From: Cognatilysobacter tabacisoli | Lineage (GTDB): Bacteria > Pseudomonadota > Gammaproteobacteria > Xanthomonadales > Xanthomonadaceae | DNA: 64,000 nucleotides | Direction of reading: 5' to 3' | Assembly (NCBI RefSeq): GCF_003586305.1 | Contig: NZ_QXJI01000001.1 | Location: 1,672,245-1,736,244 of the forward strand | Shown here: positions 1 through 9,183 of the stretch, piece by piece | Layout: each line of letters begins with the position of its first letter | Position numbering within the stretch: position 1 is the first letter of the stretch | Position numbers and translations under genes: made by a program | The notes under the pieces: model-generated | Told to the model about the DNA's origin: nothing | Databases searched by the model: none | The model's input: only the letters and a program-made list of their open reading frames with translations

Positions 1-1
1 C

Positions 2-1438
2 ACGCACAACCTCAACCTCGCCAACTGGATCCCGGACGAGTTCATGCGCCGGGTCGAGGCCGACGGCGACTGGTCGCTGTTCGACCCGCACCGGGTGCCG
101 CAGCTGACCGACCTGTGGGGCGACGCGTTTGACCGCGCCTACCGCGCCGCGGAAGCCGCCGGCCTGGCCGTTCGAACCGTCAAGGCGCGCGAGCTGTACG
201 CGCGGATGATGCGCAGCCTCGCGCAGACCGGTAACGGCTGGATGAACTTCAAGGACAAGTCCAACCGCTCGTGCAATCAGACCCTGCGCGACGGCAACGT
301 CGTGCACCTGTCGAACCTGTGCACCGAGATCCTCGAGGTCACCTCGCAGGACGAGACCGCGGTGTGCAACCTCGGTTCGATCAACCTGTCGCACCACGTC
401 GAGCTGTTCGCCGACGGCCCCGTGCACGGGGACGCGGGACGGGCGTCGATCGGCCGCTTCGACTTCGACCGGCTGGCCGAAACCGTGCGACTTGCGGTGC
501 GCCAGCTCGACCGCGTGATCGACCTGAACTACTACCCGATCGAGACCGCGCGAAACGCCAATCTGAAGTGGCGCCCGGTCGGGCTCGGCGTGATGGGCCT
601 GCAGGACGTGTTCTTCAAGCTGCGCCTGCCGTTCGATTCCGACGCCGCGCGCACGCTGTCGCGCGAGATCGCCGAGGCGGTCTATTTCCACGCGCTGTCG
701 GCGTCGAACGAGCTGGCCATCGAACGCGGCGCGCATCCTGCGTTCGCCGACACCCGCGCGTCCGTGGGCGAGCTGCAGTTCGACGCGTGGGGCGTGGCGC
801 CGTCGCAGCCGGAGCGCTGGGACGCGCTGCGCGTGCGGATCCGCGAACGCGGGCTGCGCAACTCGCTGCTGATCGCGATCGCGCCGACCGCGACGATCGC
901 GTCGATCGCCGGCTGCTACGAGTGCATCGAGCCGCAGGTGTCGAACCTGTTCAAGCGCGAGACGCTGTCGGGCGACTTCCTCGTCGTCAACCGCTACCTG
1001 GTCGAGGAGCTCAAGGCGCTGGGCCTGTGGACCGCCGAGCTGCGCGACGCGGTCAAGCTGGCCGAGGGCTCGATCCAGGGGTTGGCGCAGATCCCCGAGT
1101 CGCTGCGGCAGGTCTACCGCACCGCGTGGGAGCTGCCGATGCGCTCGCTGATCGACATGGCCGCCGAGCGCGGCGCGTTCATCGACCAGAGCCAGTCGCT
1201 CAACCTGTTCATCGAGAGCCCGAACATCGGCCAGCTGTCGTCGATGTACATGTACGCGTGGAAGCAGGGGCTCAAGACCACCTACTACCTGCGCTCGCGC
1301 CCGGCCACGAAGATCGCCAAGGCCACCGTGTCGGCCGGCGCGATGCAGGAGCCGCGCACTGCGTATGCAGACACCGCGTCGGCCGAGTCGATCGCCTGCT
1401 CGCTGGAAAACCCCGAAAGCTGCGAGGCGTGCCAGTAG
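2..1438 (+). CDS. nrdA: Ribonucleoside-diphosphate reductase large (alpha) subunit, 5' end missing
   Basis: Class I ribonucleotide reductase alpha subunit, which reduces ribonucleoside diphosphates to deoxyribonucleotides in the cytoplasm together with NrdB. The reading frame is open from base 2, so the N-terminal ATP-cone and specificity region lie outside the window. The visible part has the active-site NLCTEI (radical Cys and Glu, near 311-328), the partner redox Cys in VCNLGSIN, the phosphate-binding APTATIASI, the radical-transfer tyrosine pair in TTYYLRS, and the C-terminal CEAC pair that receives electrons from thioredoxin or glutaredoxin. nrdB follows after 124 bp on the same strand, so the two are probably co-transcribed. 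Identification is firm; only the upstream extent is unknown. Confidence 0.97.
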   Translation, partial: THNLNLANWIPDEFMRRVEADGDWSLFDPHRVPQLTDLWGDAFDRAYRAAEAAGLAVRTVKARELYARMMRSLAQTGNGWMNFKDKSNRSCNQTLRDGNVVHLSNLCTEILEVTSQDETAVCNLGSINLSHHVELFADGPVHGDAGRASIGRFDFDRLAETVRLAVRQLDRVIDLNYYPIETARNANLKWRPVGLGVMGLQDVFFKLRLPFDSDAARTLSREIAEAVYFHALSASNELAIERGAHPAFADTRASVGELQFDAWGVAPSQPERWDALRVRIRERGLRNSLLIAIAPTATIASIAGCYECIEPQVSNLFKRETLSGDFLVVNRYLVEELKALGLWTAELRDAVKLAEGSIQGLAQIPESLRQVYRTAWELPMRSLIDMAAERGAFIDQSQSLNLFIESPNIGQLSSMYMYAWKQGLKTTYYLRSRPATKIAKATVSAGAMQEPRTAYADTASAESIACSLENPESCEACQ

Positions 1439-1562
1439 GCGCGCACCGCACCACACCGCCTCCCTTCCCTTCAGCCGGCCGGCGCGACCGCGGTCCGCTT
1501 CCTCCCCCGCCGACCGCGACCGCCGCCCGCGCTGAAGGGCGGGCCCCACCGAGACCCGAACG

Positions 1563-2582
1563 ATGACCGACCCCGCCGCGCCCCGCCTGCTCGACCCCGG
1601 CTTCGACCTGACCCTGCGGCCGATGCGCTACCCGCAGTTCTACGAGATGTACCGCGACGCCGTGCGCAACACCTGGACGGTCGAGGAGGTCGACTTCGCG
1701 CTCGACGTCAACGACCTCAAGCACAAGCTCGGCCCGGCGGAGCGCCACCTGATCGAGCGGCTGGTCGCGTTCTTCGCCACCGGCGACTCGATCGTGTCAA
1801 ACAACCTGGTGCTGAACCTGTACCAGCACATCAACGCGCCGGAAGCGCGCATGTACCTGTCGCGCCAGCTGTACGAGGAGGCGCTGCACGTGCAGTTCTA
1901 CCTGACCCTGCTCGACACCTACCTGCCCGACCCGGTCGCGCGCGCCAAGGCGTTCGCCGCGATCGAGAACATCCCGTCGATCCGCGCCAAGGCCGCGTTC
2001 TGCTTCCGGTGGATGGACTCGATCCAGTCGCTGCAGCGGCTGGGCACGCGCGACGACCGCCGGCGATTCCTGCTGAACCTGGTCTGCTTCGCGTGCTGCA
2101 TCGAGGGCCTGTTCTTCTTCGCCGCGTTCGCCTACGTCTACTACCTGCGCTCGCGCGGGCTGCTGCACGGGCTGGCGTCCGGTACCAACTGGGTGTTCCG
2201 CGACGAGAGCGGGCACATGGCGTTCGCGTTCGAGGTGATCCGCACCGCGCGCAGCGAGGAGCCGGACCTGTTCGACGCCGACCTGCAGGCACAGGTCGTG
2301 CGCATGCTCGAGGACGCGGTCGAGTGCGAGATGGCGTTCGCCGAGGACGTGCTGTCGGGCGGGGTGGCCGGCCTGTCGACCCGCGACATGCGCCAGTACC
2401 TGCAGTACGTCGCCGACCAGCGGCTCGCCCAACTCGGCCTGCCGCGGCACTTCGGCGCCAGCAACCCGTTCGCCTTCATGGACCTGCAGGACGTGCAGGA
2501 GGTCACCAACTTCTTCGAGCGCCGCGTGTCGGCATACCAGGTCGGCGTGCAGGGCGAGGTCGCGTTCGACGCGGCGTTCTGA
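1563..2582 (+). CDS. nrdB: Ribonucleoside-diphosphate reductase small (beta) subunit
   Basis: Radical-generating subunit of class I ribonucleotide reductase, 339 aa, the usual length. A ferritin-like diiron site is readable: Asp in ATGDSIV, Glu and His in YEEALH, Glu in CIEGLFFF, and Glu and His in RDESGH. A tyrosine four residues after the YEEALH histidine (HVQFY) occupies the radical-tyrosine position, so a tyrosyl radical is expected. The start at ATG 1563 directly precedes the conserved MRYPQFYEMY region. It follows nrdA by 124 bp, and the 315-bp downstream gap separates it from the convergent gapA. Confidence 0.96.
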   Translation: MTDPAAPRLLDPGFDLTLRPMRYPQFYEMYRDAVRNTWTVEEVDFALDVNDLKHKLGPAERHLIERLVAFFATGDSIVSNNLVLNLYQHINAPEARMYLSRQLYEEALHVQFYLTLLDTYLPDPVARAKAFAAIENIPSIRAKAAFCFRWMDSIQSLQRLGTRDDRRRFLLNLVCFACCIEGLFFFAAFAYVYYLRSRGLLHGLASGTNWVFRDESGHMAFAFEVIRTARSEEPDLFDADLQAQVVRMLEDAVECEMAFAEDVLSGGVAGLSTRDMRQYLQYVADQRLAQLGLPRHFGASNPFAFMDLQDVQEVTNFFERRVSAYQVGVQGEVAFDAAF

Positions 2583-2897
2583 CGCGCCGCGAAACGACGG
2601 ATTGCGCGGCGCGCGGCAAGGCGCGTCGCGCAGGGTTGCCCGGCGCGCCGATGCGCGTGGGCAATGGAATGGGTGGCAGGACGCCGCCCAGGGATGGCCG
2701 GAGCGCCATCGGCCGCGACCGGAGCGTCGCGGCGGTCACGGCAGGACGCCACAGGGGACGGCACGACGCCGTCGACAATGGCGACACGGACGTCGCCGAC
2801 TTCGATCTTTCGTTGTCCTGGCGCGCGCCGGGCGACTGACCCAGACGACGAAGCCCCGGCGAACCGGGGCTTCGTAGGGGTGCGCGGTGGCGGCGGC
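2583..2897. other. Intergenic region between convergent nrdB and gapA
   Basis: This 315-bp gap contains no convincing gene. Overlapping frames are Arg/Ala/Gly-rich extensions of shadows and have no ribosome-binding site. Its only structured element is the inverted repeat at 2848-2875. Confidence 0.6.
2848..2875. terminator. Hairpin between nrdB and gapA, probable bidirectional terminator
   Basis: A perfect 12-bp inverted repeat (ACGAAGCCCCGG, loop CGAA, CCGGGGCTTCGT) lies between two convergent genes, 22 bp before the gapA stop. It lacks a strong T-run on either strand, so its efficiency is uncertain. Confidence 0.6.
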
Positions 2898-4716
<1,819 letters not shown>

Positions 4717-4754
4717 GCGCCCGGCCGCGGCGGCGCGGGCGCGGGGCGGTCCGC

Positions 4755-4760
4755 TAGACT
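4755..4760 (+). promoter_or_regulatory. -10-like hexamer TAGACT, candidate leaderless promoter of the S1/P1 nuclease gene
   Basis: TAGACT ends 6 nt before ATG 4767, so transcription would begin at or next to the start codon. No Shine-Dalgarno sequence lies in those 6 nt, and no clear -35 was found. The same layout recurs at four other genes in the window. Confidence 0.4.
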
Positions 4761-4766
4761 GTCGGC

Positions 4767-5606
4767 ATGAACCGGATCGCCCTCGCCTGCCTCGTCGCCC
4801 TCCTCGTCCTGCTGCCCGCGCGCGTCGACGCGTGGGGCGCGCTCGGCCACCGCCTCGTCGGCGATCTGGCCGAGCGCCACCTCGATCCCGCCGCGCGCGC
4901 GCAGGTGCAGGAGCTGCTCGCCGGCGAGAAGGAGCCGACGCTGGCCGGCGTCGCCAACTGGGCCGACGAACTGCGCAGCAGCAGCCCCGAGGCGTTCCGC
5001 CGCACCTCGCGCTGGCATTACGTCAAGACCGAGCCGGGCACCTGCCGCGTGCAGGCCGACCAGTGCGAAGGCGGCGAGTGCGTCGTCGGCGCGATCAACG
5101 CGCAGCGCGCGATCCTCGCCGACCGCGCCCAGCCGATCGAAGCGCGTCGCGACGCGCTGAAGTTCCTGGTCCACTTCGTCGGCGACGTGCACCAGCCGTT
5201 CCACGCCAACAGCACCGACGACCGCGGCGGCAACAGCTACCAGATCAGCCTGCGCACGCCGATCGAGCCGGAGGCCTACGCGCGCAGCCGCTACGTCGAC
5301 GGCGTGATGGGCACCAACCTGCACTCGATCTGGGACTACTACGTGCTAGTGTCGCTGGGCCTCGACGTGCCGCGCTACGCGCGCAAGCTCGATGCGCTGC
5401 CGTGGCCGCCGCAGACGACGCCGCTGAGCGCGGCCGACGCCTGGGCCGCGGAGTCGTGCCGGCTGATCCCGGGTCGCAAGCTGTACCCGGACGGGCACAA
5501 GCTCGACCACGGCTACCTCGACCAGCACCGCCCGCTGGCCGAGCAGCGCGTGCGCCAGGCCGCGTACCGGCTGGCGCAGCTGCTCAACGAGACCCTCGCG
5601 CGCTGA
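4767..5606 (+). CDS. Secreted S1/P1 family zinc nuclease
   Basis: Single-strand-specific nuclease/3'-nucleotidase family, 279 aa. A signal peptide (residues 1-23) is cut after VDA so that the mature protein starts WGALGHR. In this family the mature N-terminal Trp and the nearby His bind zinc, which matches. Further metal ligands are seen in HFVGDVHQPFH (about residues 132-142), the DDRGGN segment, and HSIWDYY (His/Asp). It probably acts in the periplasm or outside the cell in nucleic-acid breakdown and phosphate scavenging. A -10-like TAGACT ends 6 nt upstream of the ATG, without a Shine-Dalgarno sequence. Confidence 0.93.
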   Translation: MNRIALACLVALLVLLPARVDAWGALGHRLVGDLAERHLDPAARAQVQELLAGEKEPTLAGVANWADELRSSSPEAFRRTSRWHYVKTEPGTCRVQADQCEGGECVVGAINAQRAILADRAQPIEARRDALKFLVHFVGDVHQPFHANSTDDRGGNSYQISLRTPIEPEAYARSRYVDGVMGTNLHSIWDYYVLVSLGLDVPRYARKLDALPWPPQTTPLSAADAWAAESCRLIPGRKLYPDGHKLDHGYLDQHRPLAEQRVRQAAYRLAQLLNETLAR

Positions 5607-5607
5607 G

Positions 5608-6153
5608 TCACTCGCTGGCGGGCTGCGCCAGCACCTCGCGCACGCGCGGCTCCGCGCCGGTCAGGCCGGCCGCGCGGCCGAACTCGATGGCCGCGTCCAC
5701 CGCCATGTCTCCGCTGTCGGCGGCCGCGAGCGCCAGCAGCGCGCCGACCCGGTTGCCCGATGCGCAATGCACGATCACCGTGCCGTCGGCCGCGTCGATC
5801 AGGCGCTTGAGTTCGCGCGCTTTCTCGAACGTGATGTCGGCCGGCCCGGCCACCGGCAGGCTTGCATAGCGCAGCCCGGCCGCGCGCACTTCGCCGGCTT
5901 CGTCACGCCCGGCCATTTCGGCATCGGGTCGCAGGTTGATGACCGTGGTGACGCCGCGGGCCGCAAGCGCATTCCACTCGCCGGCGTCCGGCTGCGCGCC
6001 GGTCAGCAGGCCCGCGCGCGGCGCGCGCAGGGGCGTGGCCGTCGCTGCCGGCGCGGCGGCGGCCTCGGCGCGGGCGTCATGGGCAGCGGTGGACGTGGCG
6101 CCGGTCGCGGCGAGCGCACCGGCGATCAGGCCGGCCGACAGCGGGGTCTTCAT
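5608..6153 (-). CDS. Exported DUF442 (beta-lactamase-hydrolase-like) phosphatase-fold protein
   Basis: A 181-aa protein with a short signal peptide (about residues 1-24, small residues then AAHD) and a DUF442/dual-specificity-phosphatase-like domain. The P-loop HCASGNRVG (HCX5R: Cys, Arg) is intact near residue 129, and VINLRPDAE is typical of the fold. In Xylella and Agrobacterium this domain is fused to an ETHE1-like persulfide dioxygenase in Blh, the main target of BigR. Here it is a separate gene, overlapping the BigR-like gene by ATGA (6150-6153), while the dioxygenase half is divergent. A role in sulfide/persulfide handling, perhaps rhodanese-like, is inferred from context. Confidence 0.85.
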   Translation of the reverse strand: MKTPLSAGLIAGALAATGATSTAAHDARAEAAAAPAATATPLRAPRAGLLTGAQPDAGEWNALAARGVTTVINLRPDAEMAGRDEAGEVRAAGLRYASLPVAGPADITFEKARELKRLIDAADGTVIVHCASGNRVGALLALAAADSGDMAVDAAIEFGRAAGLTGAEPRVREVLAQPASE

Positions 6154-6446
6154 GGGGTGCTCCTCAAGTCATGGCAGTAGATGTCGTGCAGGGTGGCCAT
6201 CAGCGGCTGCACCGGCCCCGGCGCGAGCGCGTAGAAGACCTGGACTCCCTCCCGCCGCGCGCTGACCAGTCCGGCCTCGCGCAGCACCGCCAGGTGCTGG
6301 GACAGGGCCGACTGCGACAGCGGCACGCGCGCGAGCAGCTCGCCGACGCCGAGCTCGCCCTCGACCAGGTGGCACAGCACCAGCAGACGGTGCTCGTTGC
6401 CGAGCGAGCGCAGCAGCGCCGCGGCCTCGGCGGCATGCGCCTGCAT
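6150..6446 (-). CDS. bigR: ArsR-family repressor, BigR/SqrR-like sulfide sensor
   Basis: Winged-helix ArsR/SmtB repressor of about 98 aa from ATG 6446. A GTG at 6515 giving 121 aa is an alternative, closer to the Xylella BigR length. The longest frame, from 6587, would begin inside the operator and is rejected. LGNEHRLLVL and LSQHLAVLREAGLV form the HTH. Two cysteines, in LVLCHLVEGE and DIYCHD, match the pair that forms a disulfide or tetrasulfide in BigR/SqrR on exposure to persulfide and releases DNA. It is translationally coupled to the DUF442 gene. The palindrome at 6580-6595 is the likely operator and implies autoregulation. Confidence 0.85.
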   Translation of the reverse strand: MQAHAAEAAALLRSLGNEHRLLVLCHLVEGELGVGELLARVPLSQSALSQHLAVLREAGLVSARREGVQVFYALAPGPVQPLMATLHDIYCHDLRSTP

Positions 6447-6559
6447 CGCCTTGAGCGGGGCGGCCGGTCGCTTCGGCGGGGTTGCGTTCGTACGAAGGGG
6501 GGCGACGGGCGTCACGGCGATCCGGCTCCAGCGGCGGCGCGGGACTGCGCCGTGGCGCC

Positions 6560-6600
6560 ATTGTATTAGACTTGTCTTAATTAGCAATAGCTAATATTAT
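6560..6600. promoter_or_regulatory. Divergent promoters with one shared BigR-type operator
   Basis: An AT-rich island in very GC-rich surroundings. Plus strand: TTGTCT (6572-6577), a 17-bp spacer and TATTAT (6595-6600) drive the metallo-hydrolase operon. Minus strand: TTGCTA (6582-6587), a 16-bp spacer and TACAAT (6560-6565) drive the repressor gene. The perfect palindrome ATTAGC-AATA-GCTAAT (6580-6595) fills the plus-strand spacer and covers the minus-strand -35. One bound repressor dimer could therefore silence both directions. Promoter matches were made by eye. Confidence 0.75.
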
Positions 6601-6625
6601 CCCGCCGTCCCAACCGGAGCGCGTC

Positions 6626-7492
6626 ATGACGCCGACCGTCCACCCGTTCTTCCACGCCGACAGCAACACCTGGAGCTACGTCGTCGCCGACCCGGCCTCG
6701 GGTGCGGCGGCCGTGATCGACCCGGTGCTCGACTTCGACCCCAAGGCCGCGCGCACCTCGACCACCTCGGCGCAGGCGCTGGTCGACTTCGTCGCCGAAC
6801 GGGGGCTGGACGTGCGGTGGATCCTCGAGACCCACGCGCACGCCGATCACCTGAGCGCCGGCGCGTGGCTCAAGGCCCGCTGGCCCCACGCGACCCTGGC
6901 GATCGGCGAAGGCATCCGCGCGGTGCAGAAGACCTTCCGGCCGATCTTCAACCTCGGCGAGCACTTCCCCGTCGACGGTTCCCAGTTCGATCGCCTGTTC
7001 GCCGACGGCGACAGGTTCGCGCTCGGCAGCGTCCAGGCGCGCGTGATCGCCGTGCCCGGCCACACCAGCGACAGCAACGCGTACCTCATCGGCGATGCGC
7101 TGTTCACCGGCGACTCGCTGTTCATGCCCGACGGCGGCACCGCGCGCTGCGATTTCCCCGGCGGCGACGCGGCCACCCTGTTCCGCTCGATCCGCCGGCT
7201 GTTCGCCGAGCTGCCCGACGACACGCGCGTGTTCGTCTGCCACGACTACGGTCCGGGCGGGCGCGACGTGGCGTGCGAGACCACGATCGGCGAACAGAAG
7301 CGCAGCAACATCCACGTGCGCGACGGCACCAGCCAGGCGCAGTTCGTCGAGATGCGCGACGCGCGCGACGCGACGCTGCCGATGCCGGTGCTGATCCTGC
7401 CGGCGGTGCAGGTCAACATCCGCGCCGGCGAACTGCCGCCGCCCGACGCCAATGGCGTGCGCTACCTCAAGCTCCCCATCGACCAGCTGTAG
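6626..7492 (+). CDS. MBL-fold metallohydrolase, ETHE1/Blh-type persulfide dioxygenase
   Basis: A 288-aa metallo-beta-lactamase-fold enzyme. THAHADHL (about residues 71-78) carries the metal-binding histidines, VPGHTSDS the next one, FTGDSLFMPDGGTARCDFPGG the bridging Asp and the conserved RCDFPGG seen in ETHE1/Blh proteins, and VCHDYG the last His. The family uses one Fe(II) to oxidise glutathione persulfide to sulfite. It corresponds to the C-terminal half of Blh and heads an operon with two YeeE/YedE genes and a TauE exporter, all probably repressed by the divergent BigR-like protein. Sulfide detoxification is well supported by context, though the exact substrate is not proved. Confidence 0.88.
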   Translation: MTPTVHPFFHADSNTWSYVVADPASGAAAVIDPVLDFDPKAARTSTTSAQALVDFVAERGLDVRWILETHAHADHLSAGAWLKARWPHATLAIGEGIRAVQKTFRPIFNLGEHFPVDGSQFDRLFADGDRFALGSVQARVIAVPGHTSDSNAYLIGDALFTGDSLFMPDGGTARCDFPGGDAATLFRSIRRLFAELPDDTRVFVCHDYGPGGRDVACETTIGEQKRSNIHVRDGTSQAQFVEMRDARDATLPMPVLILPAVQVNIRAGELPPPDANGVRYLKLPIDQL

Positions 7493-7501
7493 GCGACTCC
7501 A

Positions 7502-7927
7502 ATGCCCACCGACTTCACCCCGATTCCCGCCCTGCTCGGCGGCGCGCTGATTGGCCTGGCGGCCGTGGTGCTGCTGTGGTCGATCGGCCGCATCGCCGGG
7601 ATCAGCGGTATCGCCAACCATGCGATTGAGCAGCGCGACGGACGCGACTGGCGGATCGCCTTCCTGCTCGGGCTGGTGGTGGCCGCAGGCCTCTGGTTCA
7701 CCGTCTCGGGCGCGACGCCGCGCAGCGGGTTCCCGATGCCGTGGCTGGTCGCCGGCGGGCTGCTGGTCGGTTTCGGCACGCGGCTGGGCAGCGGCTGCAC
7801 GAGCGGGCACGGCATCTGCGGGCTGGCGCGGCTGTCGAAGCGCTCGCTGGTCGCGGTGGCGACGTTCATGGGCGCCGGCGTCGCGACGGTCTACGTGCTG
7901 CGCCACGCGATCGGGGTGATGGCATGA
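7502..7927 (+). CDS. YeeE/YedE-family sulfur transporter subunit
   Basis: A 141-aa integral membrane protein with about four hydrophobic segments (residues 9-29, 50-68, 78-98, 112-134). It contains the family signature GSGCTSGHGICG, whose Cys is the one used to pass thiosulfate or a sulfur atom in YeeE. It starts 9 nt after the metallohydrolase stop and overlaps the next gene by ATGA. Together the two small proteins make up the size of one full YeeE/YedE channel. Probable role: movement of a reduced sulfur species across the inner membrane. Confidence 0.87.
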   Translation: MPTDFTPIPALLGGALIGLAAVVLLWSIGRIAGISGIANHAIEQRDGRDWRIAFLLGLVVAAGLWFTVSGATPRSGFPMPWLVAGGLLVGFGTRLGSGCTSGHGICGLARLSKRSLVAVATFMGAGVATVYVLRHAIGVMA

Positions 7928-8337
7928 ACCGCGCGCTGTACGCGGCGCTCGCCGGTGCGCTGTTCGGGCTCGGACTCGCCGTGTCCGGGATGACCGATCC
8001 GGACAAGGTGCTGAACTTCCTCGACGTCGCCGGCCGCTGGGACCCGTCGCTCGCGATGGTGATGGGCGGCGCGCTCGCGGTGACCCTGCCCGGCTACGCC
8101 TGGGTGCGGCGGCGCGGCCGGGCGGTCTGCGGCGACGCGCTGCAGCTGCCGTCGGCGACCCGGGTCGACGCGCGTCTCGTCATCGGCAGCGCGCTGTTCG
8201 GCATCGGCTGGGGCGTCGCCGGGTACTGCCCCGGGCCGGCGCTGGCCAACCTCGCGCATGGCAGCGCGGAAGCCGTCGTGTTCGTCGCGGCGATGCTCGC
8301 CGGCTCGCAGCTGGCGCGACGCACCGTCGCGCGCTGA
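7924..8337 (+). CDS. DUF6691/YeeE-YedE family protein, second half-transporter
   Basis: A 137-aa membrane protein with the sulfur-transport motif GYCPGPAL and an N-terminal GLGLAVSGMTDPDKV segment typical of DUF6691. ATG 7924 overlaps the stop of the preceding YeeE gene (ATGA), so the pair is translationally coupled and probably assembles one transporter. The longer open frame starting at 7741 is an internal extension and was not used. The same gene pair occurs in BigR-regulated operons of Xylella and Agrobacterium. Confidence 0.87.
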   Translation: MNRALYAALAGALFGLGLAVSGMTDPDKVLNFLDVAGRWDPSLAMVMGGALAVTLPGYAWVRRRGRAVCGDALQLPSATRVDARLVIGSALFGIGWGVAGYCPGPALANLAHGSAEAVVFVAAMLAGSQLARRTVAR

Positions 8338-8394
8338 CCCGCGGGTCGCACGCTGACGCACCGGTCGCGCGGACGCGAGCGCGCGCGTTGCCGC

Positions 8395-8400
8395 TAGCAT
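8395..8400 (+). promoter_or_regulatory. -10-like hexamer TAGCAT, candidate leaderless promoter of the TauE gene
   Basis: TAGCAT (8395-8400) ends 6 nt before ATG 8407, in the context CCGCTAGCAT that closely resembles the CCGCTAGACT before the S1/P1 nuclease gene. There is no ribosome-binding site. This could give the TauE gene a second, leaderless transcript within the BigR operon. Confidence 0.35.
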
Positions 8401-8406
8401 CGCGGC

Positions 8407-9156
8407 ATGACCGACACCGTCCTGCTGCTCGCCCTGGCCTTCTTCGCGGTCGCCGCGCTGTATTCGTCGGTCGGCCACGCCGGCGCCAGCGGCTACATCG
8501 CCGCGATGGCGCTGCTCGGACTCGCGCCCGAGCAGATCCGCCCCACCGCGCTGGTGCTCAACCTGCTCGTCGGCGGCATCGGCCTGCTGCGCTTCTGGCG
8601 CGGTGGCCACGTGCGCTGGCGCAACGTGCTGCCGTTCGTGCTCGCCTCGGCGCCGGCGGCGTTCTTCGCCGCGCAGGTGCAGCTGCCCAAGCAGGGCTAT
8701 TCGGTCCTGCTCGGGCTGGTGCTGGTGGTGGCGGCGATCGGCGTGTTCCGCCACGCCGCGCGCGCCGAACGCGAGGACCGCGACGCCGAAGGCCGCCGCG
8801 TCCCGTGGGCGCCGGGGCTGCTGGTCGGCGCCGTCATCGGCGTGCTGTCGGGCCTGACCGGCACCGGCGGGGCGATCTTCCTGACCCCGCTGCTGCTGTT
8901 CGCGCACTGGATGCCGACGCGCGAGGCCAGCGGCACGTCGGTCGCGTTCGTCTGGATCAACTCGCTGACCGCGCTGGCCGGCCTGCTGCGCGCGGACATC
9001 GCCCTGCCCGACGCGCTGCCGGTCTGGCTCTCCGCGGTCGCGCTGGGCGCCGTGCTCGGCACCCAGCTCGGCCTCGCATGGCTGCCGGCGCGGCGCCTGC
9101 GCCAGACGCTGGGCGTGGTGCTGCTGATCGCGGCGGGCAAGCTGCTGTTCGCTTGA
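8407..9156 (+). CDS. TauE/SafE-family sulfite/anion exporter
   Basis: A 249-aa permease with about eight hydrophobic segments in two repeats. Each repeat carries the family's glycine-rich signature: YSSVGHAGASGY in the first half and SGLTGTGGAIFLTP in the second. Members export sulfite, sulfoacetate or other organosulfur anions. Here sulfite from the persulfide dioxygenase is the natural guess, as proposed for the bigR operon. It lies 69 bp after the DUF6691 gene on the same strand. Confidence 0.88.
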   Translation: MTDTVLLLALAFFAVAALYSSVGHAGASGYIAAMALLGLAPEQIRPTALVLNLLVGGIGLLRFWRGGHVRWRNVLPFVLASAPAAFFAAQVQLPKQGYSVLLGLVLVVAAIGVFRHAARAEREDRDAEGRRVPWAPGLLVGAVIGVLSGLTGTGGAIFLTPLLLFAHWMPTREASGTSVAFVWINSLTALAGLLRADIALPDALPVWLSAVALGAVLGTQLGLAWLPARRLRQTLGVVLLIAAGKLLFA

Positions 9157-9183
9157 GTCGGCGCCACCAGCGCAGGCCGCAGG

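Noticed and set aside
6150..6587. The longest start for the BigR-like repressor (6587)
   Set aside because: That codon lies within the operator and upstream of the predicted minus-strand promoter, so it would not be on the mRNA.
7741..8337. A 198-codon version of the DUF6691 protein starting at 7741
   Set aside because: The first 61 codons are an out-of-frame reading of the YeeE gene; ATG 7924 overlaps the YeeE stop as expected for coupling.
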